Assembly (NCBI GenBank): GCA_024220505.1
Contig: JAKZZE010000032.1
Span: 548,457-612,456 of the forward strand
Length of the DNA stretch: 64,000 nt
Direction of reading: 5' to 3'
From: Rhizopus arrhizus
Taxonomy: Eukaryota; Mucoromycota; Mucoromycetes; Mucorales; Rhizopodaceae
The notes under the pieces are model-generated. The model was not told the origin of the DNA. It made no database searches and saw nothing but the letters and a program-made list of their open reading frames with translations. Below, piece after piece: positions 52,013 to 63,061 of the stretch. Every line of letters starts with the position of its first letter. Position 1 is the first letter of the stretch. Made by a program: the position numbers and the translations under genes.

Positions 52013-55000
52013 TATCCTCGGTCTCTACATCTGGTATGGTCCCAGATCCGTCAACTCCTTCCTCTCCTTTGGTTTCTCTTAGTTCTCATGGCTCCCATGG
52101 TTCATTCACTCCTTCATCCTCATCAAGTTCATCTATACCGCTCACTATCAGCTTGTGGAATGCCAATGGGCTTCAAGAATCCACAGCCGAGGATCTCCTC
52201 CGTCACTGCCAGTCGTTTTCCTTGGTGTTCATCACTGAAACCTGGTTGCTTCCGCCCCACAGGATCCGTACCTCTTGGACCCAGTTCAACTTGTATGGCT
52301 CTCCTGTGATCAACAGCTATCGTGGCTCTCAAGGTGTCTCTGCTCTGGTGTCTCCTCGGTGTCCGATGGCTGTGGTACAGTTCCCGGTTCATACCAAGTA
52401 TGCTCTGGGTCTGCGGTTGGGTCGCTCCTTGCGTCTCATCTGCCTGTATTTGCCCCCTTCCTTGTCCAACGACGAGGTCTCTTCTGTGTTGGTTTCGTTG
52501 CCCTTGACAGACGACACGATCATCTGTGGTGATCTGAACGCGCGTCTTGGTGCACTAACGGGTGATTCCGTTGCCAATGCTCGAGGTTCGGTGCTGCTTC
52601 GCTGGTGTGAAGAACATGGTCTCTCTGTTCTGAACTCGACTCTTGCTCCTGGGGTGCCTACCTTCTTGTCCTTTCGTGGTGGCCAAGTCAAGCAAAGTAT
52701 GATCGACTACTTCTTGACCAACATGACCTCTGTCCTTCGGTCCCCTCGGATGCAAGTCTACAGTGATCTCTCTCTTGGCTCTGACCACAAACTGTTGTCC
52801 TTGTCCTTTGACTATGCAGTCCCTGATGGTTATCCATCGCAGCCCGTTCTCTCTTCTTCTTCTTCTTCTGCCCGTCGGCTATGGAACCTCTCTCGGTTGA
52901 AGGAACCCGATGTCTGTAGTCTGTACGTGGCCTCATTCCAGTCCTTGGTCTCTCCATTGGTTGATCAGCTCAAAGCTCTGAAGTCAAGTCCTCCTTCTGC
53001 TGCTCCGCTTATAGACGCTCTCAATGACACTTTGAATGAGGCGATCTATAGTGCACTCGACAAGTCGGTTGGCTCTCGCTCTTCTCGACCTTCCCAATGG
53101 AAGCCATTCTGGAATGCGCACTTGCAAGAACTCGCCGATGTTCGTGAACACCACTACCGCAAGTGGCGTCGTGCTATTGGCATCGACAAGGCCTTGTGGT
53201 GGGATCGACATCAGGCTGCTCAAGCCCGGTTCCGCTCTGCTCTCAAGTCTGCTAAGCGTCTCTCTTGGCGTGCTTTCTGTGACTCTCTGGCCCGTGGCGA
53301 ACTTGCTCGTGCGATGTCGAAGGTGAAGGTGATTCGGAACCGACGACGTCAACAGGTTGGGTTTACTCATCCTGACGGCCCTGCTGCAGGTGCGAACGCG
53401 ATGCGTCAACACCTTGCCTCGGTCTACTCTGGTGACGGTCTTCCGTCAAGGCGTCCTGACCCTCTGCCCTCTGTCTCTGGTATGGTGCCTTTTGACCTCG
53501 ATAGTCAAGACCCTGGTATGCCCTCGTTCTCTGCTGACAGTGTGGGTTCACTGATGCGACGTCTCCCTCTGCGTAAGGCTCCTGGTCCTGACCACTTGCG
53601 TACGGAGATGCTCCTCCCCATCAAGTCTGTTCTGGCCCCACTGCTCTCTTTGCTCTTCAGTATCTGCTACCAGTGGTCGTATACCCCTTCTCTCTGGCGT
53701 CAAGCACAGGTGGTCCCCATCCACAAAAAGGGTGATCCTACCTCGCCAGGGAACTATCGTCCAATCTCCTTGACCTCCATCGTCCGCAAGCTCTTTGAGA
53801 TGTGTCTCTTTCCCTTTGTTGAAGATGTCTCTCCTCCGCTCGATGTAGTTCAAGGTGGTTTCCGTCACCAGCGTAGTGCATTGGATCAAGCTCTCTGTCT
53901 CCATGATCTGATGCACTCTTACCGACGCCGACACAATCATTATCCTGTGGTCGCTTTCCTGGACATCAAGTCAGCCTATGATACAGTCGATCGTCGTATC
54001 ATATGGCAATCGATGCTCGCCTCTTCTGCTCCTCTGTCCTTAGTGTCCTTGTTGGCCAACATGTTTGATGATGTCTCGGTGTCTGTGTTGTTGCAGAACA
54101 ATGTCTCTGATCCGTTTGTGCCGAGTACAGGTGTCCTTCAGGGCTCTGTCTTGAGTCCTCACCTGTACTCGATCTATGTCAACACATTACCAGCTTTGCT
54201 TCGTTCTGCTGCTTCTGCAACAACAACCTCGGTGCTATCGGTGTCTCCTTCTGGTCCTCCTGGTCCTGGTGCTCTGGTTCCCGATGGTCTTCCCTTTGGT
54301 CCTTTGGTTGGTACTGCTGCTTTGTCTTCCTCGTCTCCTACGCCCACACCCATCAACAGTCTGTTGTATGCGGATGATGTGGCGCTGGTTGGGTCTGCTA
54401 GCGAAGTTCGGCATATGCTGGACCTAGCGCAGATCCATTCTCTGACTCTTGGTTACAAGTGGAGTCCGCCAAAGTGTGCCGTCCTCAATGCACCTTCTCC
54501 AAGTTCAAGTCGATATGTTCAAATGTCTCTATATGGTCAAGACCTTCCTACTGCTGAAGAGTTTACCTATCTTGGTGTCCCTTTCGATGGTAAAGGTATC
54601 TCTGTCTCTGCCATAATAAAACATCGCTCTTCAAGTACCTTGGCGGCTATGGCTCAACTTCACTCTATGGGTCTTAACCGCCAAGGCTTTACTCTGCTTC
54701 TCTCTTCTCGTCTCTTTGCTGCCTTCATCCGTCCTAAGCTCGAGTATGGCCTTGCTATTGCTCGACTTACAAGAAAGGACGGTGAAGAGCTTAACCGTGC
54801 TCAAGACTGGTGTCTTCGAATGCTTGTCGGTGGCCATCGAACTGCCTCGACTGTAGTCCTCCGTCACATAACAAATCTGCCATCAATGACTTTTAGAGCT
54901 GATACCTTGGTTCTGAAGTTTTGTCTGCGTTTCCAAGGTCTTCCTGACGACTGTCTCCTGTCTCTGCTGTCTTCGTCTGTATCGCCGTCATTGCTGACAC

Positions 55001-55107
55001 AGCTCCGTAAGCGGAAAATCGTGCTCGACTACCCTTCGGATGCTCCTCTTTCGTCCTCTCGTCTTGCCTCTTGGTTGCGAAGGTATCGTCCAAGACCAGT
55101 TCCATAG
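51982..55107 (+). CDS. LINE-2 ORF2: APE endonuclease and reverse transcriptase (1041 aa before a frameshift)
   Basis: Residues ~50-290 form the APE-type endonuclease (LWNANGLQES, FITETWLL, CGDLNARLG, LGSDHKLLSLSF). Residues ~530-830 form the reverse transcriptase (HKKGDPTSPGNYRPISLTSI, FLDIKSAYDTVD, GVLQGSVLSPHLYSIYVN, catalytic YADD at about 795). The protein nicks the target and copies the RNA onto it. An extra C near 55092 (CGTCCAAGAC where LINE-3 has CGTCAAGAC) ends this frame at 55107. The remaining ~150 codons, with a C-terminal Cys/His-type motif (PCSCG, HHIDYVLNLL), follow in other frames to 55553. At least two further one-base differences occur there, so the copy is probably dead. 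Confidence 0.92.
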   Translation: MMSSNTCHYNVSSVSTSGMVPDPSTPSSPLVSLSSHGSHGSFTPSSSSSSSIPLTISLWNANGLQESTAEDLLRHCQSFSLVFITETWLLPPHRIRTSWTQFNLYGSPVINSYRGSQGVSALVSPRCPMAVVQFPVHTKYALGLRLGRSLRLICLYLPPSLSNDEVSSVLVSLPLTDDTIICGDLNARLGALTGDSVANARGSVLLRWCEEHGLSVLNSTLAPGVPTFLSFRGGQVKQSMIDYFLTNMTSVLRSPRMQVYSDLSLGSDHKLLSLSFDYAVPDGYPSQPVLSSSSSSARRLWNLSRLKEPDVCSLYVASFQSLVSPLVDQLKALKSSPPSAAPLIDALNDTLNEAIYSALDKSVGSRSSRPSQWKPFWNAHLQELADVREHHYRKWRRAIGIDKALWWDRHQAAQARFRSALKSAKRLSWRAFCDSLARGELARAMSKVKVIRNRRRQQVGFTHPDGPAAGANAMRQHLASVYSGDGLPSRRPDPLPSVSGMVPFDLDSQDPGMPSFSADSVGSLMRRLPLRKAPGPDHLRTEMLLPIKSVLAPLLSLLFSICYQWSYTPSLWRQAQVVPIHKKGDPTSPGNYRPISLTSIVRKLFEMCLFPFVEDVSPPLDVVQGGFRHQRSALDQALCLHDLMHSYRRRHNHYPVVAFLDIKSAYDTVDRRIIWQSMLASSAPLSLVSLLANMFDDVSVSVLLQNNVSDPFVPSTGVLQGSVLSPHLYSIYVNTLPALLRSAASATTTSVLSVSPSGPPGPGALVPDGLPFGPLVGTAALSSSSPTPTPINSLLYADDVALVGSASEVRHMLDLAQIHSLTLGYKWSPPKCAVLNAPSPSSSRYVQMSLYGQDLPTAEEFTYLGVPFDGKGISVSAIIKHRSSSTLAAMAQLHSMGLNRQGFTLLLSSRLFAAFIRPKLEYGLAIARLTRKDGEELNRAQDWCLRMLVGGHRTASTVVLRHITNLPSMTFRADTLVLKFCLRFQGLPDDCLLSLLSSSVSPSLLTQLRKRKIVLDYPSDAPLSSSRLASWLRRYRPRPVP

Positions 55108-55806
55108 CTTCTTACAGTCCACCCCTCAGGTTCTGATCCGCGCTTGTCGCCCTGTTCTTCGGTGGATCCCATCCGGTACTTGCCTGCCTCCCGTGCTGAC
55201 CGAGGTCTCGTCTTATTAGATGGCGCATGGGTTGGATCCCAGGCAAGCCTGCTCCTTGTTCCTGTGGTCTTGCGATACTTCTCGTTCTCATCTCATGGTC
55301 TGTACCTTGGTTCCCTTCTGCTCTTTGGTGCTGCTTGCCTGTGCCGCCGGCTGGCTATGTGGGTCACCACATAGACTATGTCCTCAACTTGCTTCCTGTC
55401 TCTGCTTCTGCTCGGTGTCCGCCTTTCTGGTCCGCTCTTTGTCAGATCCTCTGTCACTTTGACAAGATCTGTCATCCTGACATCGAGTACAACTCGTCTT
55501 CTGCTCCAGGTCAAGTCTGGATTGACAAGTCCTCTGCTGCTACTACTCCCTAATGACAAGCGCTCCGATCCACCCTCTGGCTTCTACCTCCCACTGCCAA
55601 ACCATTTTAGTGCACGATGCGAGGAGACCATGGTGTTGACGAGTTGCTCATTAGTTAGCGTCTCCATTGGCCTTTTCTCTATCCTTTTTTTCGCTCTTGT
55701 GTGCTCTGCGAGTGTTTTTTGTCTCTTGTCTCTTCTTTTTGGTTTTTGAGTATGACTATCATGATATTTATCGCTTGTCATATACTCCTAATATTATTAA
55801 TAAAAA

Positions 55807-55827
55807 TTTCGTCTAAACCAAGAAGCC
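55807..55827 (+). repeat. Target-site copy 1 of the LINE/SINE train
   Basis: Contains CTAAACCAAGAAGCC. The tRNA-Val gene presents CTACACCAAGAAACC at 37562-37576. Further copies are at 60765-60786, 61319-61339 and 61861-61881. Confidence 0.8.
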
Positions 55828-58800
55828 TTTTCTTTCGCTTTTGGTTAAAAAGGTAAACTTGACTCTTTTTTGGAAAGCCGATATCTCTGTCAAATCTATC
55901 CATCCATCAACAATTTTTACATCAATCGACTCCTTTTGATCTATACTTTTATTTGGTTCAACTCTTATTCTGCTACTTCATACTTGTTGCTTAATCGTTG
56001 CTCAAAGTTTGCATCCAAATGTCAACAAGAAATACTAGAGGATCCAAATCCTGAATGCCGCCGCCGGACCCAATTCGTCCGACTCGAAGTCACTGTCCAG
56101 AATCTCAGTCACGCACTTGAGGTCACGCTAGACTCTCTGCCTTAGAACAGCTTAAGTTGGAATTGAGACTTTGAGAGGTGAGAATGCTCGCCTCGACAAA
56201 CCAATGAATCTCAGCCAATGAGATTGCTTCTTGCGGCCAGTGCCGCACAAACCGCCGGGGTCCCTACAAGCACCCCAAGTTCAAATACCGCTCTTTCTTC
56301 TGCTGCTGCTGCTCCTGCTGGTGCTAACAGTCCGTTTCTTCGCCCTCCTTGGGTACTGCTGCCTCGTCTTGGGCTACTGTTGTTTCTCGTTCTGCAAAGA
56401 ACAAACTCCGTCGCCGTGCCGCTGCTGCTCGTGGTTTCCAGCCTGTGTCTGGTGAGCAAGGTTTGACTATGTCTACATACCTATCTCGCAAAATGACATA
56501 TACCGAAGCTCGTCGTCGTCTTGGTCGTCTGGGTGTTGACACCTGGCGGGTGCTAGATGTTTCGTTCCCCGCGCACTCCGTTGTTGGCCTACTTGTACAC
56601 CTCAGTACAAGCCTGCTCTCGTCTCTTGCTTGAAAAAGCAAAGATCAAGATCCTCGATCAGTTCGACCCTTTGGATCCTGACAACGTTGCTGACCCTGCT
56701 TTCTCTTCCGCGTCTCTGAGGTACGTCAAGAAAAGATGGCGCACATTTCTAATGAGCGTTGCCTTCGTACCTTGAGCGCTTGCGCTATCCTGTTGCTGTT
56801 GCTGTCTCGCGCTTCTTTTTGGCTAATGCCATGGTGTCTGACGAGGCTGTCTCTGATGTCTTGTCTGCCAAGCAAGATCGTCCCTCCTTCCCTCGTCATC
56901 CTGATCAACCCGACGACGACATGGTTCTTGATGACTATGAGCATCACCGTCCTGCCTCTCGTTCCAGCTTTGGATCATTATAATGATGAGTAGTAATACT
57001 TGTCATTATAATGTATCCTCGGTCTCTACATCTGGTATGGTCCCAGATCCGTCAACCCTTCCTCTCCTTTGGTTCTCTGTTCTCATGGCTCCCATGGTTT
57101 CATCATCCTCATCTCATCAATTCTCTATACCGCTCACTATCGGCTTGTGGAATGCCAATGGGCTTCAAGAATCCACAGCCGAGGATCTCCTCCGTCACTG
57201 CCAGTCGTTTTCCTTGGTCTTCATCACTGAAACCTGGTTGCTTCCGCCTCACAGGATCCGTACCTCTTGGACCCAGTTCAACTGTATGGCTCTCCTGTGA
57301 TCAACAGCTATCGTGGCTCTCAAGGTGTCTCTGCTCTGGTGTCTCCTCGGTGTCCGATGGCTGTGGTACAGTTCCCGGTTCATACCAAGTATGCTCTGGG
57401 TCTGCGGTTGGGTCGCTCCTTGCGTCTCATCTGCCTGTATTTGCCCCCTTCCTTGTCCAACGACGAGGTCTCTTCTGTGTTGGTTTCGTTGCCCTTGACA
57501 GACGACACGATCATCTGTGGTGATCTGAACGCGCGTCTTGGTGCACTAACGGGTGATTCCGTTGCCAATACTCGAGGTTCGGTGCTGCTTCGCTGGTGTG
57601 AAGAACATGGTCTCTGTTCTGAACTCGACTCTCGCTCCTGGGGTACCTACTTTCTTGTCCTTCGTGGTGGTCAAGTCAAGCAAAGTATGATCGACTACTT
57701 CTTGACCAACATGACCTCTGTCCTTCGGTCCCCTCGGATGCAAGTCTACAGTGATCTCTCTCTTGGCTCTGACCACAAACTGTTGTCCTTGTCCTTTGAC
57801 TATGCAGTCCCTGATGGTTATCCATCGCAGCCCGTTCTCTCTTCTTCTTCTGCCCGTCGGCTATGGAACCTCTCTCGGTTGAAGGAACCTGATGTCTGTA
57901 GTCTGTACGTGGCCACATTCCAGTCCTTGGTCTCTCCATTGGTTGATCAGCTCAAAGCTCTGAAGTCAAGTCCTCCTTCTGCTGCTCCGCCTATAGACGC
58001 TCTCAATGACACTCTGAATGAGGCGATCTATAGTGCACTCGACAAGTCGGTTGGCTCTCGCTCTTCTCGACCTTCCCAATGGAAGCCATTCTGGAATGCG
58101 CACTTGCAAGAACTCGCCGATGTTCGTGAACACCATTACCGCAAGTGGCGTCGTGCCATTGGCATCGACAAGGCCTTGTGGTGGGATCGACATCAGGTTG
58201 CTCAAGCCCGTTTCCGTAGTGCTCTCAATGCTAAGCGTCTCTCTTGGCGTGCTTTCTGTGACTCTCTGGCCCGTGGCGAACTTGCTCGTGCGATGTCGAA
58301 GGTGAAGGTGATTCGGAACCGACGACGTCAACAGGTTGGGTTTACTCATCCTGACGGCCCTGCTGCAGGTGCGAACGCGATGCGTCAACACCTTGCCTCG
58401 GTCTACTCTGGTGACGGTCTTCCGTCAAGGCGTCCTGACCCTCTGCCCTCTGTCTCTGGTATGGTGCCTTTTGACCTCGATAGTCAAGACCCTGGTATGC
58501 CCTCGTTCTCTGCTGACAGTGTGGGTTCACTGATGCGACGTCTCCCTCTGCGTAAGGCTCCTGGTCCTGACCACTTGCGTACGGAGATGCTCCTCCCCAT
58601 CAAGTCTGTTCTGGCCCCACTGCTCTCTTTGCTTTTCAGTATCTGCTACCAGTGGTCATATACCCCTTCTCTCTGGCGTCAAGCACAGGTGGTCCCCATC
58701 CACAAAAAGGGTGATCCTACCTCGCCAGGGAACTATCGTCCAATCTCCTTGACCTCCATCGTCCGCAAGCTCTTTGAGATGTGTCTCTTTCCCTTGTTGA

Positions 58801-60764
58801 AGATGTCTCTCCTCCGCTCGATGTAGTTCAAGGTGGTTTCCGTCACCAGCGTAGTGCATTGGATCAAGCTCTCTGTCTCATGATCTGATGCACTCTTACC
58901 GACGCCGACACAATCATTATCCTGTGGTCGCTTTCCTGGACATCAAGTCAGCCTATGATACAGTCGATCGTCGTATCATATGGCAATCGATGCTCGCCTC
59001 TTCTGCTCCTCTGTCCTTGGTGTCCTTGTTGGCCAACATGTTTGATGATGTCTCGGTGTCTGTGTTGTTGCAGAACAATGTCTCTGATCCGTTTGTGCCG
59101 AGTACAGGTGTCCTTCAGGGCTCTGTCTTGAGTCCTCACCTGTACTCGATCTATGTCAACACATTACCAGCTTTGCTTCGTTCTGCTGCTTCTGCAACAA
59201 CACCTCGGTGTATCGGTGTCTCCTTCTGGTCCTCCTGGTCCTGGTGCTCTGGTCTCCGATGGTCTTCCCTTTGGTCCTTTGGTTGGTACTGCTGCTTTGT
59301 CTTCCTCGTCTCCTACGCCCACACCCATCAACAGTCTGTTGTATGCGGATGATGTGGCGCTGGTTGGGTCTGCTAGCGAAGTTCGGCATATGCTGGACCT
59401 AGCGCAGATCCACTCCTTGACTCTTGGTTACAAGTGGAGTCCACCAAAGTGTGCTGTCTTAATGCACCCACTACTACATCAAGTCGATATGTTCAAATGT
59501 CATTATATGATCAAGACCTTCCCTCTGTTGAGGAGTTCACTTACTTGGTGTACCTTTGATGGTAAGGGTATTCTGTCCCTGCTGATCAAGCATCGCGCTC
59601 TAGTACTCTTGCTGCCATGGCTCAGCTACTCGATGGGCTCAACCGTCAAGGATTTACTCTGCTTCTCTCTTCTCGTCTGTTCGCTGCGTTCATACGTCCT
59701 AAGCTTGAGTATGGCTTGCCATTGCTCAGCTTAAGAAAGGACTGACGAACTCAATCGTGCTCAAGACCGATGTCTAAGGATGCTTGTCGGTGGTCATAGG
59801 ACTGCCTCAACTGTGTACTTCGGCACATTGCCAATCTACCGTCAATGACTTTTCGTGCTGACACCTTGCTCAAGTTCTGTCGTCGCTCTGAGGGTCTACC
59901 TGACGATGTCTCTTGTCTTTGCTCTCGTCTGTGCCAGTGTCTCTTCTGTCTCGACTCCGTAAGCGGCGTATCGTCCGATTGCCCTTCGGATGTCTCTTCA
60001 TCTTCTCGTCTTGCTTCTTGGTTGCGAAGGTATCGTCAAGACCAGTTTCATAGCTTCTTACAGTCCACCCCCCAGGTTCTGATCCGCGCTTGTCGTCCTG
60101 TTCTTCGGGTGGATCCCATCCTCTACTTGCCTGCCTCCCGTGCTGACCGGTCTCGTCTCATCAGATGGCGCATGGGTTGGATCCCAGGCAAGCCTGCTCC
60201 CTGTTCCTGTGGTCTTGGCGATACTTCTCGTTCCATCTCATGGTCTGTACCTTGGTTCCTTCTGCTCTTTGGTGCTGCTGCCTGTTCCACCGCCTACTAT
60301 GTGTGGTCACACATAGATATGTCTTGAACTTGCTTCCTGTCTCTGCTTCTGCTCGGTGTCCGCCTTTCTGGTCCGCTCTTTGTCAGATCCTCTGTCACTT
60401 TGACAAGATCTGTCATCCTGACATCGAGTACAACTCGTCTTCTCTGCCAGGTCAAGTCTGGATTGACAAGTCCTCTGCTGCTGCTGTTCCATAATGACAA
60501 GCGCTCTGATCCACCCTCTGGCTTCTACCTCCCACTGCCAAACCATTTTAGTGCACGATGCGGAGGAGACCATGGTGTTGACGAGTTGCTCAGTAGTTAG
60601 CGTATCCATTGGCCTTTTCTCTTTCCTTTTTTTCACCTTGTGTGCTCTGCGAGTGTTTTTTGCTTCTTGTCTCTTTTTTTGTTTCTTGAGTATGACTATC
60701 ATGATATTTATCGCTTGTCAATATACTCCTAATATATATTAATAAAAAAAAAAAAAAAAAAAAA
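55828..60764 (+). pseudogene. LINE-3, full length but shredded by one-base indels
   Basis: 4.94 kb, collinear with LINE-2 from the 5' tip to an A-tail of ~22 A (60743-60764). ORF1 (from about 56018) and ORF2 (from 56983) are cut into many short frames by single missing bases (for example AACAAGAAAT for AACAACAAGAAAT, ATCCAAATCC for ATCCAAAATCC). The largest open pieces are 57267-58826 (endonuclease and start of RT) and 58888-59352 (RT core). Substitutions are few up to about 59450 and many more after it. Confidence 0.88.
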
Positions 60765-60786
60765 TCTTCGTCTAAACCAAGAAGCC

Positions 60787-61318
60787 AGGTGTGGGTGTTT
60801 GTCGTAGTGGTTAAGGCGCTACCGTATGGGTTGAGTGTCCTTTGGACATGCAGGTTCGAATCCTGCCTTCCTCACACCGTCTCTTCCACGCACGGTCACA
60901 TGACTTCCTTAACGTGCGTCGTCTCTGGCTTTCGGTGTGTCCCGCCTGTGTGTTGCGTTGCGTGCCAGCTGGGTATCTGGTCCACCTTCCCTCCCTTTCG
61001 GTGTCCCCGTTGGCATTTCTTTCTGTTCTCTCTTTCCTCCCTGGGTTTTGACGCCGCTGCTGTTCTGGTCGGTCTGCGTTGTGTGCTGTTTGGTGAGCAG
61101 CATTATCAGCGTTGCAAGGATGCCCACCTCGGGCTTAATGAAGCATGTCTCTCTCTCTCTGTTCCAAGTCTTCGTCTGTCGCTTCAGCCAAATAATTGCC
61201 CTGCTTACCCTCCCTTCCCTTCCCCCTTAACAGTTTGTATGCTTTCCCAGTTCGTTCTGTGGTCTAGCAATTAATGACACATATGTCGCCTGCATATTTG
61301 ACCAATAAAAATAAAAAG
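60787..61318 (+). mobile_element. SINE-1 (tRNA-derived, Ser/Leu-like head)
   Basis: 532 bp. The head (60788-60878) folds as a tRNA with a long variable region: acceptor GTGTGGG pairs with CTCACAC, D-arm region GTCGTAGTGGTTAAGG, intact B box GGTTCGAATCC (60853-60863). The body includes CCGCCTGTGTGTTGCGTTGC, shared with SINE-2. The tail ATATGTCGCCTGCATAT...AATAAAAATAAAA resembles the LINE 3' end. Same-orientation neighbours and the same target copies flank it. Confidence 0.82.
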
Positions 61319-61339
61319 TTTCGTCTAAACCAAGAAGCC

Positions 61340-61860
61340 GGGGATGTGGATGTAGCTCAGTCGGTAGAGCGTCTGACTATTATTGGTGTGGTCGCAAGTT
61401 CGACCCCTGATAGGATCTTCGGATCTATCCTTTCCCTGCCCCTCTACATGTTCTGTTTGCCGAGTGCATCAAGCACTTTTGTTTCTCCGCCTGTGTGTTG
61501 CGTTGCGTAGCAGCTGAGCATCTGCCTACTTTCCTTCCCTTTCGGGGGACTTTGGTGTGCGCTCTTGACGATAATACTGGTTTTAACGCCACTGCTGTTC
61601 TGGTCGGTTGGTCTGCGTTGGTTGTTTGTCGAGCGTTGTTGGTCCGCGGTGCCGGGATGCCCAGCCCGGGCTTAATGAAGCGCGTTCTGTTCTGCCTCAA
61701 GTCTTCGTCTCTGGTTCCAGCTCCCCCCAATAATAATTCGTTCCTTCTTTCTTCCTTTCCCTCCTCCCCCATAATAGTTTGTATGCTTTCCAGTTTATCA
61801 CTGTGGATAGCAATAATGACATATTTGTCGCCTGTATATTATCCAATAAAATATAAAATC
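61340..61860 (+). mobile_element. SINE-2 (tRNA-derived, Lys-like head)
   Basis: 521 bp. The head has an A box TAGCTCAGTCGGTAGAGCG and a B box GTTCGACCCC (61341-61425), resembling a tRNA-Lys type. The body shares blocks with SINE-1 (CCGCCTGTGTGTTGCGTTGC, GTTTGTATGCTTTCC), and the tail ATATTTGTCGCCTGTATAT is LINE-like. Thus two SINEs with different tRNA heads use one body and tail. Confidence 0.82.
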
Positions 61861-62075
61861 TTTAACCTAAACCAAGAAGCCACTTTTCTTTCGCTTTTGG
61901 TTAAAAGGTAAACTTGACTCGTTTTTGGAAAGCCGATATCTCTGTCAAATCTATCCATCCATCAACAATTTTTACATCAATCGACTCCTTTTGATCTATA
62001 CTTTTATTTGGTACAACTCATATCTCGATATCTTTCATACTTGTTGCTTAATCGTTGCTGAAAGTTTGCATCCAA

Positions 62076-63061
62076 ATGTCAACAACAAGAAATACTAGAG
62101 GATCAAAAATCCTGAATGCCGCCGCCGGACCCAATTCGTCCGACCACGAAGTCACAGTTCAGAACCTAAGTCACGCACTTCAAGAGGTAACGACTAGACT
62201 CTCAGCCTTAGAACAGTTCAAGCTGGAATTGGAGACTTTGAGAGGTGAGAATGCTCGCCTCGTACAAGTTACTGAATCTCAAGCCAATGAGATTGCTTCT
62301 CTGCGTGCTCAGTTAGCCGCACACACTCCCGGGGTCCCTACAAGCACCCCAAGTTCAAATGCCGCCGTTTCTTCTCCTGTTGCTCCTGCTGCTGCTAACG
62401 CGCCCGTTTCTTCGCCCTCCTTGGGTACTGCTGCCTCGTCTTGGGCTACTGTTGTTTCTCGTTCTACAAAAAATAAACTCCGTCGCCGTGCCGCTGCTGC
62501 TCGTGGTTTTCAACCTGTAACTGGTGAGCAAGGATTTGACTACGTCTACATACCTCGATCCCGTAAAATGACATATACCGAAGCTCGTCGTCGTCTTGGT
62601 CGCTTGGGTGTTGATACCTGGCGGGTGTTAGACGTTTCGTTCCCCGCCCACTCCGTTGTTGGTCTACTTGTACACCTTCAGTACAAGCCTGCTCTCGTCT
62701 CCTTGCTTGAAAAGCAAAGATTAAGGTTCTTGATCAGTTCGATCCTTTGGATCCTGACAATGTTGCTGACCCTGCTTTCTCTTCCGCGTCTCTTGAGGTA
62801 CGTCAAGAAAAGATGGCCTATATCTCCAACGAGCGCTGTCTTCGTACCCTTGAGCGCTTGCGCTATCCTGTTGCTGTTGCTGTCTCTCGTTTCTTTTTGG
62901 CCAATGCCATGGTATCTGATGAGGCCGTCTCTGATGTCTTGGCTGCCAAGCAAGATCGTCCTGCCTTCCCTCGTCACCGCGATCAACCCGACGACGACAT
63001 GGTTCTTGATGACTATGAACATCACCGTCCTGCCTCTCGTTCCAGCTTTGGATCATTATAA
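62076..63061 (+). pseudogene. LINE-4 ORF1, one-base deletion
   Basis: The ATG at 62076 opens the same coiled-coil protein as 50996. Near 62711 one A is missing (GAAAAGCAAAG against GAAAAAGCAAAG), shifting the frame; the correct frame resumes at once (DPDNVADPAFSS) and ends at TAA overlapping ORF2. Confidence 0.85.

Larger units (their letters stand above)
50855..55806 (+). mobile_element. LINE-2, main part
   Basis: Continues from 37632 at GATATCTCTG. With the 56-nt tip the element is 5.0 kb: leader, ORF1 (50996-51982), ORF2 (from 51982), 3' UTR ending ATATTATTAATAAAAA. It is followed by the target copy CTAAACCAAGAAGCC (55813-55827), which matches the tRNA-Val start at its 5' side in all but two of 15 positions. 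ORF2 is broken only near its 3' end. Confidence 0.93.

Noticed and set aside
52555..53940. Long reverse-strand ORFs within LINE ORF2
   Set aside because: They mirror the GC-rich coding strand of ORF2, recur wherever ORF2 recurs, and show no motifs of their own.
60788..61425. Two further functional tRNA genes
   Set aside because: The anticodon regions do not fold properly, and both tRNA-like heads continue into a shared 400-bp body and LINE-like tail, so they are SINE heads.
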